A stretch of DNA of 64,000 nucleotides from Sphingomonas sp. KR3-1 (GTDB lineage: Bacteria > Pseudomonadota > Alphaproteobacteria > Sphingomonadales > Sphingomonadaceae). Shown in pieces: positions 53,088 through 62,464 of this stretch (position 1 is the first letter of the stretch; the number at the start of each line of letters is the position of its first letter). A model generated the notes under the pieces. The model was not told the origin of the DNA, ran no database searches, and saw nothing but the letters and a program-made list of their open reading frames with translations. The stretch is taken from NCBI RefSeq assembly GCF_040049295.1, contig NZ_JBDZDQ010000001.1, positions 1,674,001 through 1,738,000 of the forward strand, given 5' to 3'. Position numbers and translations under genes: made by a program.

Positions 53088-53800
53088 TCCAATGCCCCAT
53101 GAACCGCACCATCCTTGTCGCCGATGACGATCCGCACATCCGGCAATTGCTCGTCTTCGCGCTCGCCAAGGCCGGGCTCGAGACGATCGAGGCCGCGGAC
53201 GGCGAGGAGGCGCTGCACCTTGCCGAGACGCGCCAGCCCGACCTGATCGTGCTCGACATCAACATGCCGCGGATGGACGGGCTCGAGGTCTGCCGGCGGC
53301 TGCGCGCCGAGGGCGGCATGCCGATCCTGTTCCTCTCGTCGCGCGACGACGAGATCGACCGGATCATCGGCATCGAGCTGGGCGCGGACGACTATGTCAC
53401 CAAGCCCTTCTCCCCCCGCGAAGTGGTGGCGCGGGTGATGGCGGTGCTCCGCCGCACCGCCGCGCACCCACCTGAAGTCGATCGCGCCGCCGCATCGGTC
53501 CGCCACGGCAAGCTGCTCCTCGACCCCGAGAGCTGGGAGGCGCGCTTCGCCGGTGCGCAGGTGCCGCTGACCGTCACCGAGTTCGGCATATTGCGCACGC
53601 TGGCGGGGCTGCCCTCCAAGGTGTTCAGCCGCGACGCGCTGATCGACCGGCTGCGCGGCCCCGGCTTCGCGCTCACCGACCGGACGATCGACAGCCATGT
53701 CCGCAACCTGCGGGCCAAGTTCGCCCAGGCCGGCGCGCACGACCTGATCGAGACGCGGGCCGGCATCGGCTATCGCATCGGCCCGTGCTCGGGCGAATGA
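53084..53800 (+). CDS. OmpR/PhoB-family response regulator
   Basis: 238 residues from ATG 53084, coupled by ATGA to the membrane-protein gene; ATG 53099 (MNRTILVADDD) is an in-frame alternative. The receiver shows the acidic pair in VADDDPHIRQ, the phospho-acceptor Asp in IVLDINMPRMDGLEV, the switch Ser in PILFLSSRDD and Lys in YVTKPFSPRE. The C-terminal winged helix is LTVTEFGILRTLAGLPSKVF followed by RTIDSHVRNLRAKF. The stop overlaps the kinase start (ATGA). Confidence 0.95.
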   Translation: MIQCPMNRTILVADDDPHIRQLLVFALAKAGLETIEAADGEEALHLAETRQPDLIVLDINMPRMDGLEVCRRLRAEGGMPILFLSSRDDEIDRIIGIELGADDYVTKPFSPREVVARVMAVLRRTAAHPPEVDRAAASVRHGKLLLDPESWEARFAGAQVPLTVTEFGILRTLAGLPSKVFSRDALIDRLRGPGFALTDRTIDSHVRNLRAKFAQAGAHDLIETRAGIGYRIGPCSGE

Positions 53801-55380
53801 TCGAAGCGATCAAGGCGCCGATCCGGCGCTTCTGGCCGCGCCTGCGCCTGCGCACGATCCTGCTCGTCACCTTCGTGTTCGTCGCCGCGCTGCCCGGCGT
53901 CGGCGCGCTGTTCCTGCGCGTCTATGAGAATACCCTCGTCCGCCAGACCGAGGCCGAGCTGATCGCCCAGAGCAGCGCGCTGGCCGCCATCGCCAGCGCA
54001 GAATGGCCGGGTTCGCACGGCCCGGAGCTGACCCCGCGCATCTCCAGCGGCATTGCCGGCGGCCCGCTCTCGACGATCGATCTCGGCAGCCGTCCGCTGC
54101 CCGAGCGCCCCGCGCCGGTTCCGGCACCAGGAAGCCCCGCGCCCGATGCCCGGGCGGCGGCCGCCCGCCTCGAGCCGGTGGTGAACGCCACGGCAGACGC
54201 GACGCTCGCCTCGATCCTGCTGCTCGCCCCCGATGGCCGCATCCTGATCGGCAAGGATGCCGGCGAAAGCCTGGCCGGGTTGCCCGAACTCGCCGCCGCG
54301 CGCGCGGGGCGACCCGAGACGGTGCTGCGCCGTCGCGGCGACTATCGCCCGGAATACGCCTTTGAATGGCTGAGCCGCGCCTCGGGCCTGCGCATCCACC
54401 ACGCCCGTCCGGTCATCGTGAACGGCAACATCGTCGGCGTGCTGCTGCTCTCCCGCTCGCCGCGCGCGCTGTTCCGCGGGCTCTACGAGGATCGCGGCAA
54501 GATCGCGTTCGGCGTGTGCGCGATCTTTGCGACGCTGGTGCTGCTGAGCGGCCTGCTCTCGCGCGGCATCGCCCGGCCGATCGAGGCGCTGAGCCAGGCG
54601 ACCCGCGACGTGGCGCGTGGCGGCGGCACCGTGCCGGAAGTGCCGCCGACCGCAGCGATCGAGATCCAGGCGCTCTATGCCGACTTCGCGACGATGGCCG
54701 ACGCGATCGATCGCCGCTCGCGCTATCTGCGCGACTTCGCCCATGCGGTGAGCCACGAGTTCAAGACCCCGCTCGCCGGCATCCGCGGCGCCATCGAGAT
54801 CCTCGAGGATCATCACGGGGACATGAGCGAAGCCGATCGCCGCCGTTTCCTCGCCAATGCGGGTGCCGATGCCGATCGGCTGGCCCAGCTCGTCACGCGC
54901 CTGCTCGAGCTGGCGCGCGCCGACATGGCCGAGGCCGATGCGGGCGCTTCGGCCGATATGGCGTTGGTCGTGCGCCGGATCGCCGATGCCTGGGCCGATC
55001 GCGGGCTGGCGATCGCGCTCGACCTGCCCGAGGCACTGCCCCGCGCAACCATGCCGGGCGCGATGCTGGAGGCGATCGTCGAGAGCCTGGTCGAGAATAG
55101 CCGCCAGGCCGGGGCCGGCTCGGTACGCATGGCAGCGAACGAGACGGGGCGCGAAATCCTGCTGACGATCGCCGATGACGGCCCCGGCATTCCCGAAGCC
55201 GACCGCGCCCGCATCTTCGAGCCCTTCTTCACCAGCCGCCGGGCCGCGGGAGGCACCGGCCTGGGCTTGCCGATCGCGCGCTCGCTGCTGGCTTCGCATG
55301 GCGGGACGATCGACCTAGGCGCAGCTAAAGTCGGCACCTGTTTCGAGATTCGCGTGCCCTCAGCTCCAGCCGCCGCCTAG
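53797..55380 (+). CDS. Membrane sensor histidine kinase
   Basis: 527 residues from ATG 53797. There are two membrane helices (LRTILLVTFVFVAALPGVGA; FGVCAIFATLVLLSGLL near 240-256) enclosing a periplasmic sensor of about 180 residues with a Pro-rich insert near 100-115. Then come a HAMP linker, the H-box AVSHEFKTPLAGIRGAIE near 317, the N-box VESLVENSRQA and the ATP-lid boxes DDGPGIPEADRARIFEPF and GGTGLGLPIA. It should phosphorylate the adjacent regulator. The signal is unknown. Its 3' end overlaps the convergent outer-membrane-channel gene by 21 bases. Confidence 0.94.
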   Translation: MIEAIKAPIRRFWPRLRLRTILLVTFVFVAALPGVGALFLRVYENTLVRQTEAELIAQSSALAAIASAEWPGSHGPELTPRISSGIAGGPLSTIDLGSRPLPERPAPVPAPGSPAPDARAAAARLEPVVNATADATLASILLLAPDGRILIGKDAGESLAGLPELAAARAGRPETVLRRRGDYRPEYAFEWLSRASGLRIHHARPVIVNGNIVGVLLLSRSPRALFRGLYEDRGKIAFGVCAIFATLVLLSGLLSRGIARPIEALSQATRDVARGGGTVPEVPPTAAIEIQALYADFATMADAIDRRSRYLRDFAHAVSHEFKTPLAGIRGAIEILEDHHGDMSEADRRRFLANAGADADRLAQLVTRLLELARADMAEADAGASADMALVVRRIADAWADRGLAIALDLPEALPRATMPGAMLEAIVESLVENSRQAGAGSVRMAANETGREILLTIADDGPGIPEADRARIFEPFFTSRRAAGGTGLGLPIARSLLASHGGTIDLGAAKVGTCFEIRVPSAPAAA

Positions 55381-56763
55381 CGCCTTGTAGAGCGCCGTCG
55401 CCGCCTGCGCCTTGGCGGCGCGGGCCTGCTGGTCGCGCTGCTGGGCGGAGAGAAGAGATTGGCGCGCGCGCTCGAGCGTCAGCCGATCGTCCTCGCCGCG
55501 GTTCGCGCGTTGCTCGGCAAGGGCGAAGGCGCCTTGCTCGCGCTGGAGCGAGGCCGCTGCTTCGTCCGCCGCGACGCGGGCATTGAGGAAGCGGTTGATC
55601 GCCGCCTCGCTGTCCGAAAGCGCACCGACCACGGCCTTTTCGTAGCGCGCCGCCGCCGCGTCGGCGCGGGCATCGGCGCCACGGATCTGCGCGCGGATCG
55701 TGCCGAGCTGGAAGATCGGCCAGGAGATGCTCGGCCCGATCTGGAGCCGGGTCGATTCGGTGGAGAACAGGTCGCCGGGCTTGCGCGCCTGCTGGCCGAC
55801 GCTGCCGAACAGGCTGAAGCGCGGGAAGAGATCGGCGGTGGCGACGCCGATATCCGCGCTGGCCGCCGCAAGGTCGCGCTCGGCACGGCGCACGTCCGGG
55901 CGGCGCTCGAGCAGCTCGGAGCGCAGCCCGACCAGGATCGCATCCGGGCTTGCCGGCAGCGGCGCCGGCGCCTGCAACTCGGGCACGACCTGCTCGGGCG
56001 GCACGCCGACCAGCGTGGCGATGCGATAGGCGGCGGCGCTAGCCTGGGCCCGGGCATTGGGCACCGCCGCGGCACTCGCCTTGGCTGCCGCATCGGCACG
56101 GTCGAGATCGAGCCGCGAGGCCTCGCCATGGTCGAACCGCAGCCGGGTGAGCCGCGCCAGCTCGGCATTGGACGCCGACTGCGCCTCGGCCGTGGCGGCA
56201 TCGGCCTGGGCGGCGCGCAGGTCCATATAGCTGCGCACCACCTCGGCGATCAGCGTCAGCATCACGTCGCGCCGGGCGAATTCGGCGCTCTGCTCGCGCG
56301 CCGCCGCGCCCTGCATCTGGCGGGTCTGGAGGCCCCAGATGTCGACCTCCCAGCTCGCGTCGAAGCCAAGGTCGAAAAGCGGGAAATCGCGCGAGAAGCC
56401 GGGGAACGGGATGCTGCCGAGCGGGAGCTGGCCGTTGTTGCTCAGCACGTTCTCGGTCGCCGAGGCCTTGAGCGTGCCGGTCGGCAAGCGCCCGCCGGCC
56501 ACCGCTTCGCGATTGGCACGGGCTTCGGCGAGCCGCGCCTGCGCTTCCTTGAGATCGGGGCTCGACGCCACCGCGCGCTGGACGAGCACGGAGAGCTGCG
56601 GGTCGCCGAACCGGTCCCACCATATCAGGTCGACCTGGCCGGGCGTCCCCGGCTCGATCCAGTTCGGCGCCGCCTTGGTCTCGGGCGCGTGATAGTCCGG
56701 CCCCACCGTGCAGGCGGAGGCCAGCAACGGGGGGAGCAGGAACAGGGGAAGCGAACGAACCAT
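55360..56763 (-). CDS. RND/ABC-type outer-membrane channel lipoprotein (NodT/TolC family)
   Basis: 467 residues from ATG 56763, with GGAG 7 bases upstream; GTG 56766 is adjacent. A lipoprotein signal with lipobox LLASAC precedes TVGPDYHAPET, the typical CxxGPDY start of NodT-family channels. Two OEP repeats follow, each starting with a long helix (LKEAQARLAEARANREAVAG; RRAERDLAAASADIGVATAD), and a conserved VPPEQVVPEL segment sits between. It should pair with the YbhG-like adaptor and ABC permeases directly upstream to span the envelope. Confidence 0.93.
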   Translation of the reverse strand: MVRSLPLFLLPPLLASACTVGPDYHAPETKAAPNWIEPGTPGQVDLIWWDRFGDPQLSVLVQRAVASSPDLKEAQARLAEARANREAVAGGRLPTGTLKASATENVLSNNGQLPLGSIPFPGFSRDFPLFDLGFDASWEVDIWGLQTRQMQGAAAREQSAEFARRDVMLTLIAEVVRSYMDLRAAQADAATAEAQSASNAELARLTRLRFDHGEASRLDLDRADAAAKASAAAVPNARAQASAAAYRIATLVGVPPEQVVPELQAPAPLPASPDAILVGLRSELLERRPDVRRAERDLAAASADIGVATADLFPRFSLFGSVGQQARKPGDLFSTESTRLQIGPSISWPIFQLGTIRAQIRGADARADAAAARYEKAVVGALSDSEAAINRFLNARVAADEAAASLQREQGAFALAEQRANRGEDDRLTLERARQSLLSAQQRDQQARAAKAQAATALYKALGGGWS

Positions 56764-56767
56764 CACA

Positions 56768-57871
56768 TTACTCCATGCGCGCCCGGAAGAGCCAGGCCGA
56801 GGCGGAGAGCGTCGCGACCGCGATCAGCGCCAGGGGCCAGAGCTGGTGGAATACCGCCGCCGCCGGCATCGCCTTGAGGAACAGCCCCTGGACGATGACG
56901 AGGAAATAGCGGGCGGGATCGAGATAGGTGATCGTCTGCAGCCAGTCGGGCATGTTGTCGATCGGGCTGGCATAGCCCGAGAGCAGGATCAGCGGCGTGG
57001 TGACGAGGAAGACGCCGAGGAACGCCTGTTGCTGGGTCTGCGAGGCGGCCGAGACCAGCATGCCCATGCCGATCAGCGCGAGCAGATACATGCCGAGCGA
57101 GAGCCAGAACAGCAGCAGCGATCCGGTGAAGGGCACGCCGAAGACGAGCGGCGCCACTACCAGATAGACGCTGCCGTTGATCATCCCGATGACGAAGGGC
57201 GGGACCATCTTGCCGATCAGGATCTCGTGGACGCGCAAGGGCGAGACCATCAGCTGGTCGAACGTGCCCAGCTCGCGCTCGCGCGCCACCGATTGCGAGG
57301 TGATGGCAAGTCCGGCGACCGAAGTGATGATCGCGACCAGCGAGGGCAAGGTGAACCAGATATAATCGAGCGCCGGGTTGTACCAGTTGGTCACGACGCT
57401 GCCGCCGGCGGCACCCTGCACCTGGGGCGAGGCGAGCTCGGCGCCCATGCCGCCGGCGATCGCGGTAAGATAGCCCGAGACGATCTGCGCGGCGTTGGAG
57501 CGGCGCCCGTCGAGTACCAGGCCAAGCGTCGCGGGCTTGCCCCGGCTGAGGTTGCGATCGAAATCCTCGTCGATCACCAGGGCGGCGATCACCTTCTGGT
57601 TGTCGATCGCGGCCTTGAGGTCCTTGGGCGTCGCGAGCCGCTCGATGCGGCGGAAATTGGGGCTGCCGGCGATGCGCTGGACGAGCTCCACCGAATGCGC
57701 GCCCGAGCTGCGATCGAGGATGCCGAGATCGACATTCTTGACGTCGAGCGTGGTCGCATAGGTGAAGATGAAGAGCTGCATCAGCGGCGGCACGAACAGC
57801 ACCAGCCGCGCCTGCGGATCGCGCAGCACCGCCCACATCTCCTTGACGATCATAGCCAGCAAGCGCCGCAT
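56768..57871 (-). CDS. ybhR: ABC-2 type permease (YbhR-like)
   Basis: 367 residues from ATG 57871, sharing one base with the preceding stop. There is one N-terminal membrane helix (RLVLFVPPLMQLFIFTYA), a large periplasmic domain of about 140 residues, then five helices (IITSVAGLAITSQSV to LALIAVATLSASAWLF). The cytoplasmic coupling segment is ARERELGTFDQLMVSPLR, as in drug- and lipid-exporting ABC-2 proteins. The paired permease upstream has the same layout, so the two probably form a heterodimer around the YbhF-like ATPase. Confidence 0.9.
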   Translation of the reverse strand: MRRLLAMIVKEMWAVLRDPQARLVLFVPPLMQLFIFTYATTLDVKNVDLGILDRSSGAHSVELVQRIAGSPNFRRIERLATPKDLKAAIDNQKVIAALVIDEDFDRNLSRGKPATLGLVLDGRRSNAAQIVSGYLTAIAGGMGAELASPQVQGAAGGSVVTNWYNPALDYIWFTLPSLVAIITSVAGLAITSQSVARERELGTFDQLMVSPLRVHEILIGKMVPPFVIGMINGSVYLVVAPLVFGVPFTGSLLLFWLSLGMYLLALIGMGMLVSAASQTQQQAFLGVFLVTTPLILLSGYASPIDNMPDWLQTITYLDPARYFLVIVQGLFLKAMPAAAVFHQLWPLALIAVATLSASAWLFRARME

Positions 57872-59001
57872 CAGTCGAGGCTCCGGCGAGTGACGCGGAA
57901 GGAGAGCGTGAAGAACACCATGCCGAACACGAGCATGATGCCGATATTGGGGAGGATCAGCCCCCATTGGTCGCCGGCGAGGAACACCGTCTCGAGGCTG
58001 GGGATCAGGTAGCGCGCCGGGACGATATAGGTCAGCGCCTGGATCGGCCAGGGCATCGAGCCGATCTCGAAGATGAAGCCCGAGAGCAGGAAGGTGGGCA
58101 GGAAGGCCGAGAGCAGCGCCACCTGGCTGGCGACGAACTGGTTCTTGGTCGCCGCCGAAATGAACAGGCCGAGGCCGAGCGCGGGCATCAGAAAGGCCGA
58201 GGAGATCGCATAAAGCGCGAAGATCGAGCCGCGGAAGGGCACCCCGAATATCCATATCCCGATCACTGCGCAAAGCGTCATCGAAGCCTGGGCGAGGATG
58301 AAATAGGGGATGACCTTGCTCGCGATGAACTCGGCCATCGAGATCGGCGTGGCCATCATCGCCTCCATCGTGCCGCGCTCCCATTCGCGCGCGACGACCA
58401 GCGCGGTGAGCAGCGTGCCGACCATCGTCATCACGTTCGCGATCGATCCGGGGACGAGGAAGAAGCGGCTCTTGAGCTCGGGATTGTACCAGTAGCGCGC
58501 CGAGATGGTGACCGGCGCTGCGCTGGCGCGAGGGCTACGTTCCAGCCCCTCGGCCGCGGCCCAGCTGGCGCGGACGCCCTCGCCATACGCCGCAGCGAAA
58601 TTGGCGGTGTTGGGCTGCGAGCCGTCGGTGACAATCTGGATCGGCGGCATGTGGCCGCGCTTGATGCCGGCGCCGAAATCCTGGGGAATGACGATCAGCG
58701 CGCGCAGCTCGCCATCGACCAGCTTGTCGCGCACCTCAGCCACGGTGCGCGCCTCGGTCACTTCGAAATAGCGCGAGCTGCGATAGGCTTGCGCCAGGCG
58801 GAGCGCGGGGGCGCTGCTGTCCTGCAGGACGAGGCCCACGCGGGTGCGGGTGCTGTCGAGCGAGACCGCATAGCCGAACAGGAAGAGCAGGATCATCGGC
58901 AGCACGAAGGCGATGAGGAAGGTCGAGGGGTCGCGCAGGATCTGCGCGGCTTCCTTGCGGACCAGGGCGGCCAGGCGCCGGAGATCGAAGCGGAAGGTCA
59001 T
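57871..59001 (-). CDS. ybhS: ABC-2 type permease (YbhS-like)
   Basis: 376 residues, ATG 59001 overlapping the ATPase stop as ATGA. Layout: helix 1 STFLIAFVLPMILLFLFGYA, a periplasmic domain of about 150 residues (LDSTRTRVGLVLQDSSAPAL onwards), then helices from IANVMTMVGTLLTALVV to the end. The coupling segment AREWERGTMEAMMATPIS matches that of its partner. In E. coli YbhFSR exports cations and some drugs; here the substrate is unknown. Confidence 0.92.
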   Translation of the reverse strand: MTFRFDLRRLAALVRKEAAQILRDPSTFLIAFVLPMILLFLFGYAVSLDSTRTRVGLVLQDSSAPALRLAQAYRSSRYFEVTEARTVAEVRDKLVDGELRALIVIPQDFGAGIKRGHMPPIQIVTDGSQPNTANFAAAYGEGVRASWAAAEGLERSPRASAAPVTISARYWYNPELKSRFFLVPGSIANVMTMVGTLLTALVVAREWERGTMEAMMATPISMAEFIASKVIPYFILAQASMTLCAVIGIWIFGVPFRGSIFALYAISSAFLMPALGLGLFISAATKNQFVASQVALLSAFLPTFLLSGFIFEIGSMPWPIQALTYIVPARYLIPSLETVFLAGDQWGLILPNIGIMLVFGMVFFTLSFRVTRRSLD

Positions 59002-60719
59002 GCGGCCTCCTTCGCCTCGCGCTTGCGGTCGAATTCCTCGATCAGCGCGATGAAGGCGTCCTCCATCGTCGGGTCTTCCGACTTGGTGAGCCGCGCGGCC
59101 TCGGCCTTGAGCTCGTCCGGCGTGCCGGTGGCGATCTGCTCGGCGCGGTAGATCAGCGTCGCGCGGTCGCAATATTCGGCTTCGTCCATGAAATGGGTGG
59201 TGACCAGCACGGTCACGCCCTTCTCGACCAAGCCGTTGATGTGCATCCAGAATTCGCGGCGGGTGACGGGATCGACGCCCGAGGTCGGCTCGTCGAGGAA
59301 GAGCACCGGCGGCTCGTGCATCACCGCGCAGGCGAGCGCGAGGCGCTGCTTGAAGCCGAGCGGGAGCGTGCCGGCGTTGACGCCGAGCTTGTCCTTCAGC
59401 TCGAAGATCTCGGTCATCGCCTCGATCGCCCGGCGCGCCTTGTCGCGCGGCAGCTCGTAAGCCCCTGCGAAGAAATCGAGATTCTGGCGGACCGAGAGGT
59501 CGCCATAGAGCGAGAATTTCTGCGCCATGTAGCCGAGCGAGGCGCGGGCATCGGCGCGGCTGTGGCGCAGCGACTTGCCCGCGACGGCTCCGGTCCCCGA
59601 AGTTGGCTGAAGTAGGCCGCAGAGCATCTTGAACGTCGTCGACTTGCCCGCGCCATTGGGCCCCAGAAGACCGAAAATCTGGCCCCTTGGGATGCTGAAG
59701 TTCATGTCCTTGGCCGCGGTGAAGTCGCCGAATACCTTGGTGAGGCCCTTGGCCTCGATCGCGCATTCGTCGGTCTCGGGGATCGTGCGGTAGCGTTCGG
59801 CGAGCGCCGAGGTGCCCTTGGGGCCGCCGCCGAGCCGCTCGATGAAGCCGTCCTCGAAGCGCGGATCGGCCGCCTCCACTTCGGTGTCCGGTCCGCCGTC
59901 GAAAGACTTCGCGTCCGGGATCTCCTTGCCGTCGCCGATCAGCAGCCGCACCGAGCGCCCCTGGATCGTGCCGTCGATCACGTCGTCGCGATCGAGCGCA
60001 TGGGTCAGGAAGGCACGACGACGCTCCTTGAACCCGGTGACGCGGATGACCCGGTCCTTCACCCGCCCGGTCAGCTCCGCCGGCGGGCCGTCGAACAACA
60101 GCTTGCCTTCGTTGAGCAGATAGACGGTGTCGCACTTCTCCGCCTCGTCGAGATAAGCGGTGGACCAGAGCACGCCGATGCCCTGCTCGGTGAGATCGCC
60201 GACCATGCTCCACAGCTCGCGGCGGCTGATCGGATCGACGCCGACGCCGGGCTCGTCGAGCAGCAGCACCTTGGGCGTCTTGACCAGCGCGCAGGCGAGA
60301 CCGAGCTTCTGCTTCATGCCGCCCGAGAGCTTGCCCGCCAGCCGATCCTGGAAGCGGGCGAGATCGGTGAACTCCATCAGCTTGTCGAAGCTCGCCTGCT
60401 GCTCGCCCTTGGGCAGGCCGCGGACTTCGGCGTAGAGCCGCAGGTTCTCGATGACCGAAAGGTCCTCGTAGAGCCCGAAGCGCTGGGGCATGTAGCCGAG
60501 GTCGTCGAGCTTCTCGCCGGGCTTGCCGCCGAGCACTTCGACGGTCCCCGAAGTTGGCGCCATCAGCCCGGCGAGGATGCGGATCAGCGTGGTCTTGCCC
60601 GCGCCGTCCGGCCCGACCAGCCCGGTGATGCGTCCGGGCTCTATCGCCATCGCGACGCCGTCGAGCGCGCGATTGGCGTCGAAGCATTTTACCAGGGACT
60701 CGGTGTGGGCGAGCGCCAC
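58998..60719 (-). CDS. ybhF: Tandem ABC ATPase (YbhF-like)
   Basis: 573 residues from GTG 60719, 4 bases after the adaptor stop; GTG 60749 is an alternative with a 26-base overlap. Two nucleotide-binding domains: the first has Walker A GLVGPDGAGKTTL, signature KLSGGMKQKLGLA and Walker B VLLLDEPGVGVDP; the second has GLLGPNGAGKSTT, LPLGFKQRLALACA and VLFLDEPTSGVDP. The second signature reads LPLGF instead of LSGGQ, a variant also known in this family. One of the two ATP sites may therefore be weaker. It powers the two adjacent permeases. Confidence 0.93.
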   Translation of the reverse strand: MALAHTESLVKCFDANRALDGVAMAIEPGRITGLVGPDGAGKTTLIRILAGLMAPTSGTVEVLGGKPGEKLDDLGYMPQRFGLYEDLSVIENLRLYAEVRGLPKGEQQASFDKLMEFTDLARFQDRLAGKLSGGMKQKLGLACALVKTPKVLLLDEPGVGVDPISRRELWSMVGDLTEQGIGVLWSTAYLDEAEKCDTVYLLNEGKLLFDGPPAELTGRVKDRVIRVTGFKERRRAFLTHALDRDDVIDGTIQGRSVRLLIGDGKEIPDAKSFDGGPDTEVEAADPRFEDGFIERLGGGPKGTSALAERYRTIPETDECAIEAKGLTKVFGDFTAAKDMNFSIPRGQIFGLLGPNGAGKSTTFKMLCGLLQPTSGTGAVAGKSLRHSRADARASLGYMAQKFSLYGDLSVRQNLDFFAGAYELPRDKARRAIEAMTEIFELKDKLGVNAGTLPLGFKQRLALACAVMHEPPVLFLDEPTSGVDPVTRREFWMHINGLVEKGVTVLVTTHFMDEAEYCDRATLIYRAEQIATGTPDELKAEAARLTKSEDPTMEDAFIALIEEFDRKREAKEAA

Positions 60720-60723
60720 GCCC

Positions 60724-61731
60724 TCAATCCTTGTGCTTGGGGCGGGCACCGGGCACCGACACGCTCACCGGCTGGCCCTGGCGCAGGCCGTCATCGGGAT
60801 CGTCGACGATGATGCGCAGCTGGTAGACGAGGTCGGTGCGGAGATTCTCGGTCTCGACGGTCTTCGGCGTGAACTCGGCCTTGGGCGCGATATAGCCGAT
60901 CGTGCCGTGATAGCTCTTCGCATTGCCGTCGGCGGTGACCACCACCTTCATCCCCGGGCTGATCCGGCTGAGATCGGTCTCGGCGACATAGGCGCGCACG
61001 CGCAGCGGCCGCATGATCGCCAGCGTCAACACAGTCTCGCCGGGCTGGACGATCGCGCCGGGCTCGCGCGCGCGGGTGACCACCGTGCCGTCGGTCGAGG
61101 CGAGCAGGCGCGCATCGCCGAGATCGGTGGCGGCGCTCTGGCGGGCGGCGACGGCGGCGCTGACATCGGCCTGGCCGGCGGCGATATCCTCCCGGCGGCT
61201 GCCGGCGTTCATCAGCGACAATTGCTGCTGGGCAGCGGCGAGATCGGCACGCGCCTTGTCGCGCTGGGCCACGGTCTGCTCCCAGACATCTCGGCTGATC
61301 GCGCCGGGCTCGACCAAGGGCTGGCGGCGGGCATAGTCGCGATCGGCATCCTGGGCGACCGCAGCGGCAGCGGCGACGCGGGCGCGGGCCTGGGCGATAT
61401 CCTGGCTGCGATTGCCGTTGCGGAGCTTGGCGAGCTGCGCCTCGGCCTGCGAGACCTTCGCATCGGCCTGGGCGATGCGGCTGTCGAGCGACGCGGCATC
61501 GAGCGTGGCGAGCAGCTGGCCCTGCCTGACCTTGGCGCCCTCCTCCACTGCGACCCCCGAGATGCGGCCGTTGACGCGGAAGCCGAGATCGACTTCGCGG
61601 ATATCGACATTGCCGTTCAATTTGAGCGCGCCATCGTCCTGCGGCTTGAACAGGCCGAAGCCGCTGGTGGCGATCGCGGCGATCACCAGCACGACGATGA
61701 CGGCGATGATCGCGATGCGGCGGCGGTTCAT
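60724..61731 (-). CDS. ybhG: HlyD-family membrane-fusion adaptor (YbhG-like)
   Basis: 335 residues, ATG 61731 overlapping the regulator stop as ATGA. One N-terminal membrane helix (AIIAVIVVLVIAAIATSGFG), the lipoyl half VEEGAKVRQGQLLATLDAAS, a long alanine/glutamine coiled coil of about 120 residues (QADAKVSQAEAQLAKLRNGN onwards), then the second lipoyl half AREPGAIVQPGETVLTL and a beta barrel. It should link the YbhFSR inner-membrane complex to the NodT channel at the end of the operon. Confidence 0.93.
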   Translation of the reverse strand: MNRRRIAIIAVIVVLVIAAIATSGFGLFKPQDDGALKLNGNVDIREVDLGFRVNGRISGVAVEEGAKVRQGQLLATLDAASLDSRIAQADAKVSQAEAQLAKLRNGNRSQDIAQARARVAAAAAVAQDADRDYARRQPLVEPGAISRDVWEQTVAQRDKARADLAAAQQQLSLMNAGSRREDIAAGQADVSAAVAARQSAATDLGDARLLASTDGTVVTRAREPGAIVQPGETVLTLAIMRPLRVRAYVAETDLSRISPGMKVVVTADGNAKSYHGTIGYIAPKAEFTPKTVETENLRTDLVYQLRIIVDDPDDGLRQGQPVSVSVPGARPKHKD

Positions 61732-62351
61732 GCGGCATTCTCCGACAGGATGCACAGGGCGTTGGCACGCAGGCGGGCGCGCAGGAGCTTCTGGGTGGCT
61801 TCGTCGATCGTCTCGACGGAGAGGATGCGGGTGACGGCGGCGCGGCAGACGCGCAGCACCAGGCACTGGCCGAACAACATGATGCCCATCGCCAGCACGT
61901 CGCGCTCGGCAAGATCGGTGCGGATGCGGGCAAGCGCCGCGACGAAGGCATCGACGACGCCCTGCATCACGCCGGCATAGAGCCGGTCGAAAGCCTCGGT
62001 CGGGGTCTGCTGCTCGCGCGTAATGAACAGCGCCCAGGCCTCGGTCTGCGGGCTGATCATCATCAGCGCGAAACCGTCGAGCATGGCGAGCAGCGCTTCG
62101 GTCGCCTGTTCGCGCGTGCCGTTCGCGGCGACCTGGCGCGCCGCGTCGAGCGCCGGTCCCTGGATCTGCTTCACACAGGCGGCGATGTGATCGGCGGCGG
62201 CGAGATAGAGGCCGTGCTTGCCGCCGAAATGATAGGTGATCGAGGACATCGCCGTGCCCGAGGCACGCGCGATCTCGCGGGTGCTGGCGCCTTCGAAGCC
62301 GTGGCGGCCGAACTGATCGATCGCCGTCTCGATAAGGGTCTGGCTGGTCAA
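61728..62351 (-). CDS. cecR: TetR-family regulator (CecR-like)
   Basis: 207 residues. The start is taken as TTG 62351 (LTSQTLIETAIDQF); AGGA lies 9 bases upstream and a longer form would read through the operator palindrome. The helix-turn-helix is GASTREIARASGTAMSSITYHFG near residues 20-42, followed by GKHGLYLAAADHI. The C-terminal CecR-type ligand domain (ALLAMLDGFALMMISPQTEA to FITREQQTPTEAFD) is present. As the first gene of the efflux operon it should repress it through the palindrome at 62365-62380. Confidence 0.9.
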   Translation of the reverse strand: MTSQTLIETAIDQFGRHGFEGASTREIARASGTAMSSITYHFGGKHGLYLAAADHIAACVKQIQGPALDAARQVAANGTREQATEALLAMLDGFALMMISPQTEAWALFITREQQTPTEAFDRLYAGVMQGVVDAFVAALARIRTDLAERDVLAMGIMLFGQCLVLRVCRAAVTRILSVETIDEATQKLLRARLRANALCILSENAA

Positions 62352-62364
62352 CGCACCGAATCCT

Positions 62365-62380
62365 GTTCGTTCGAACGAAC
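62365..62380 (-). promoter_or_regulatory. Operator-like palindrome for the TetR/CecR regulator
   Basis: GTTCGTTCGAACGAAC is a perfect 16-bp palindrome ending 14 bases upstream of the regulator start. Position, length and symmetry fit a TetR-type operator that blocks transcription of the whole cecR-ybhGFSR-channel operon. No close -10/-35 pair was assigned. Confidence 0.7.
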
Positions 62381-62464
62381 TATACTTGCACGGCGCCGTA
62401 CATGACAAGCCCCGCCGCGCCTAACGCTCGACGGGGCTTCGGGTTCAGGCGAACCGGATCGGGC

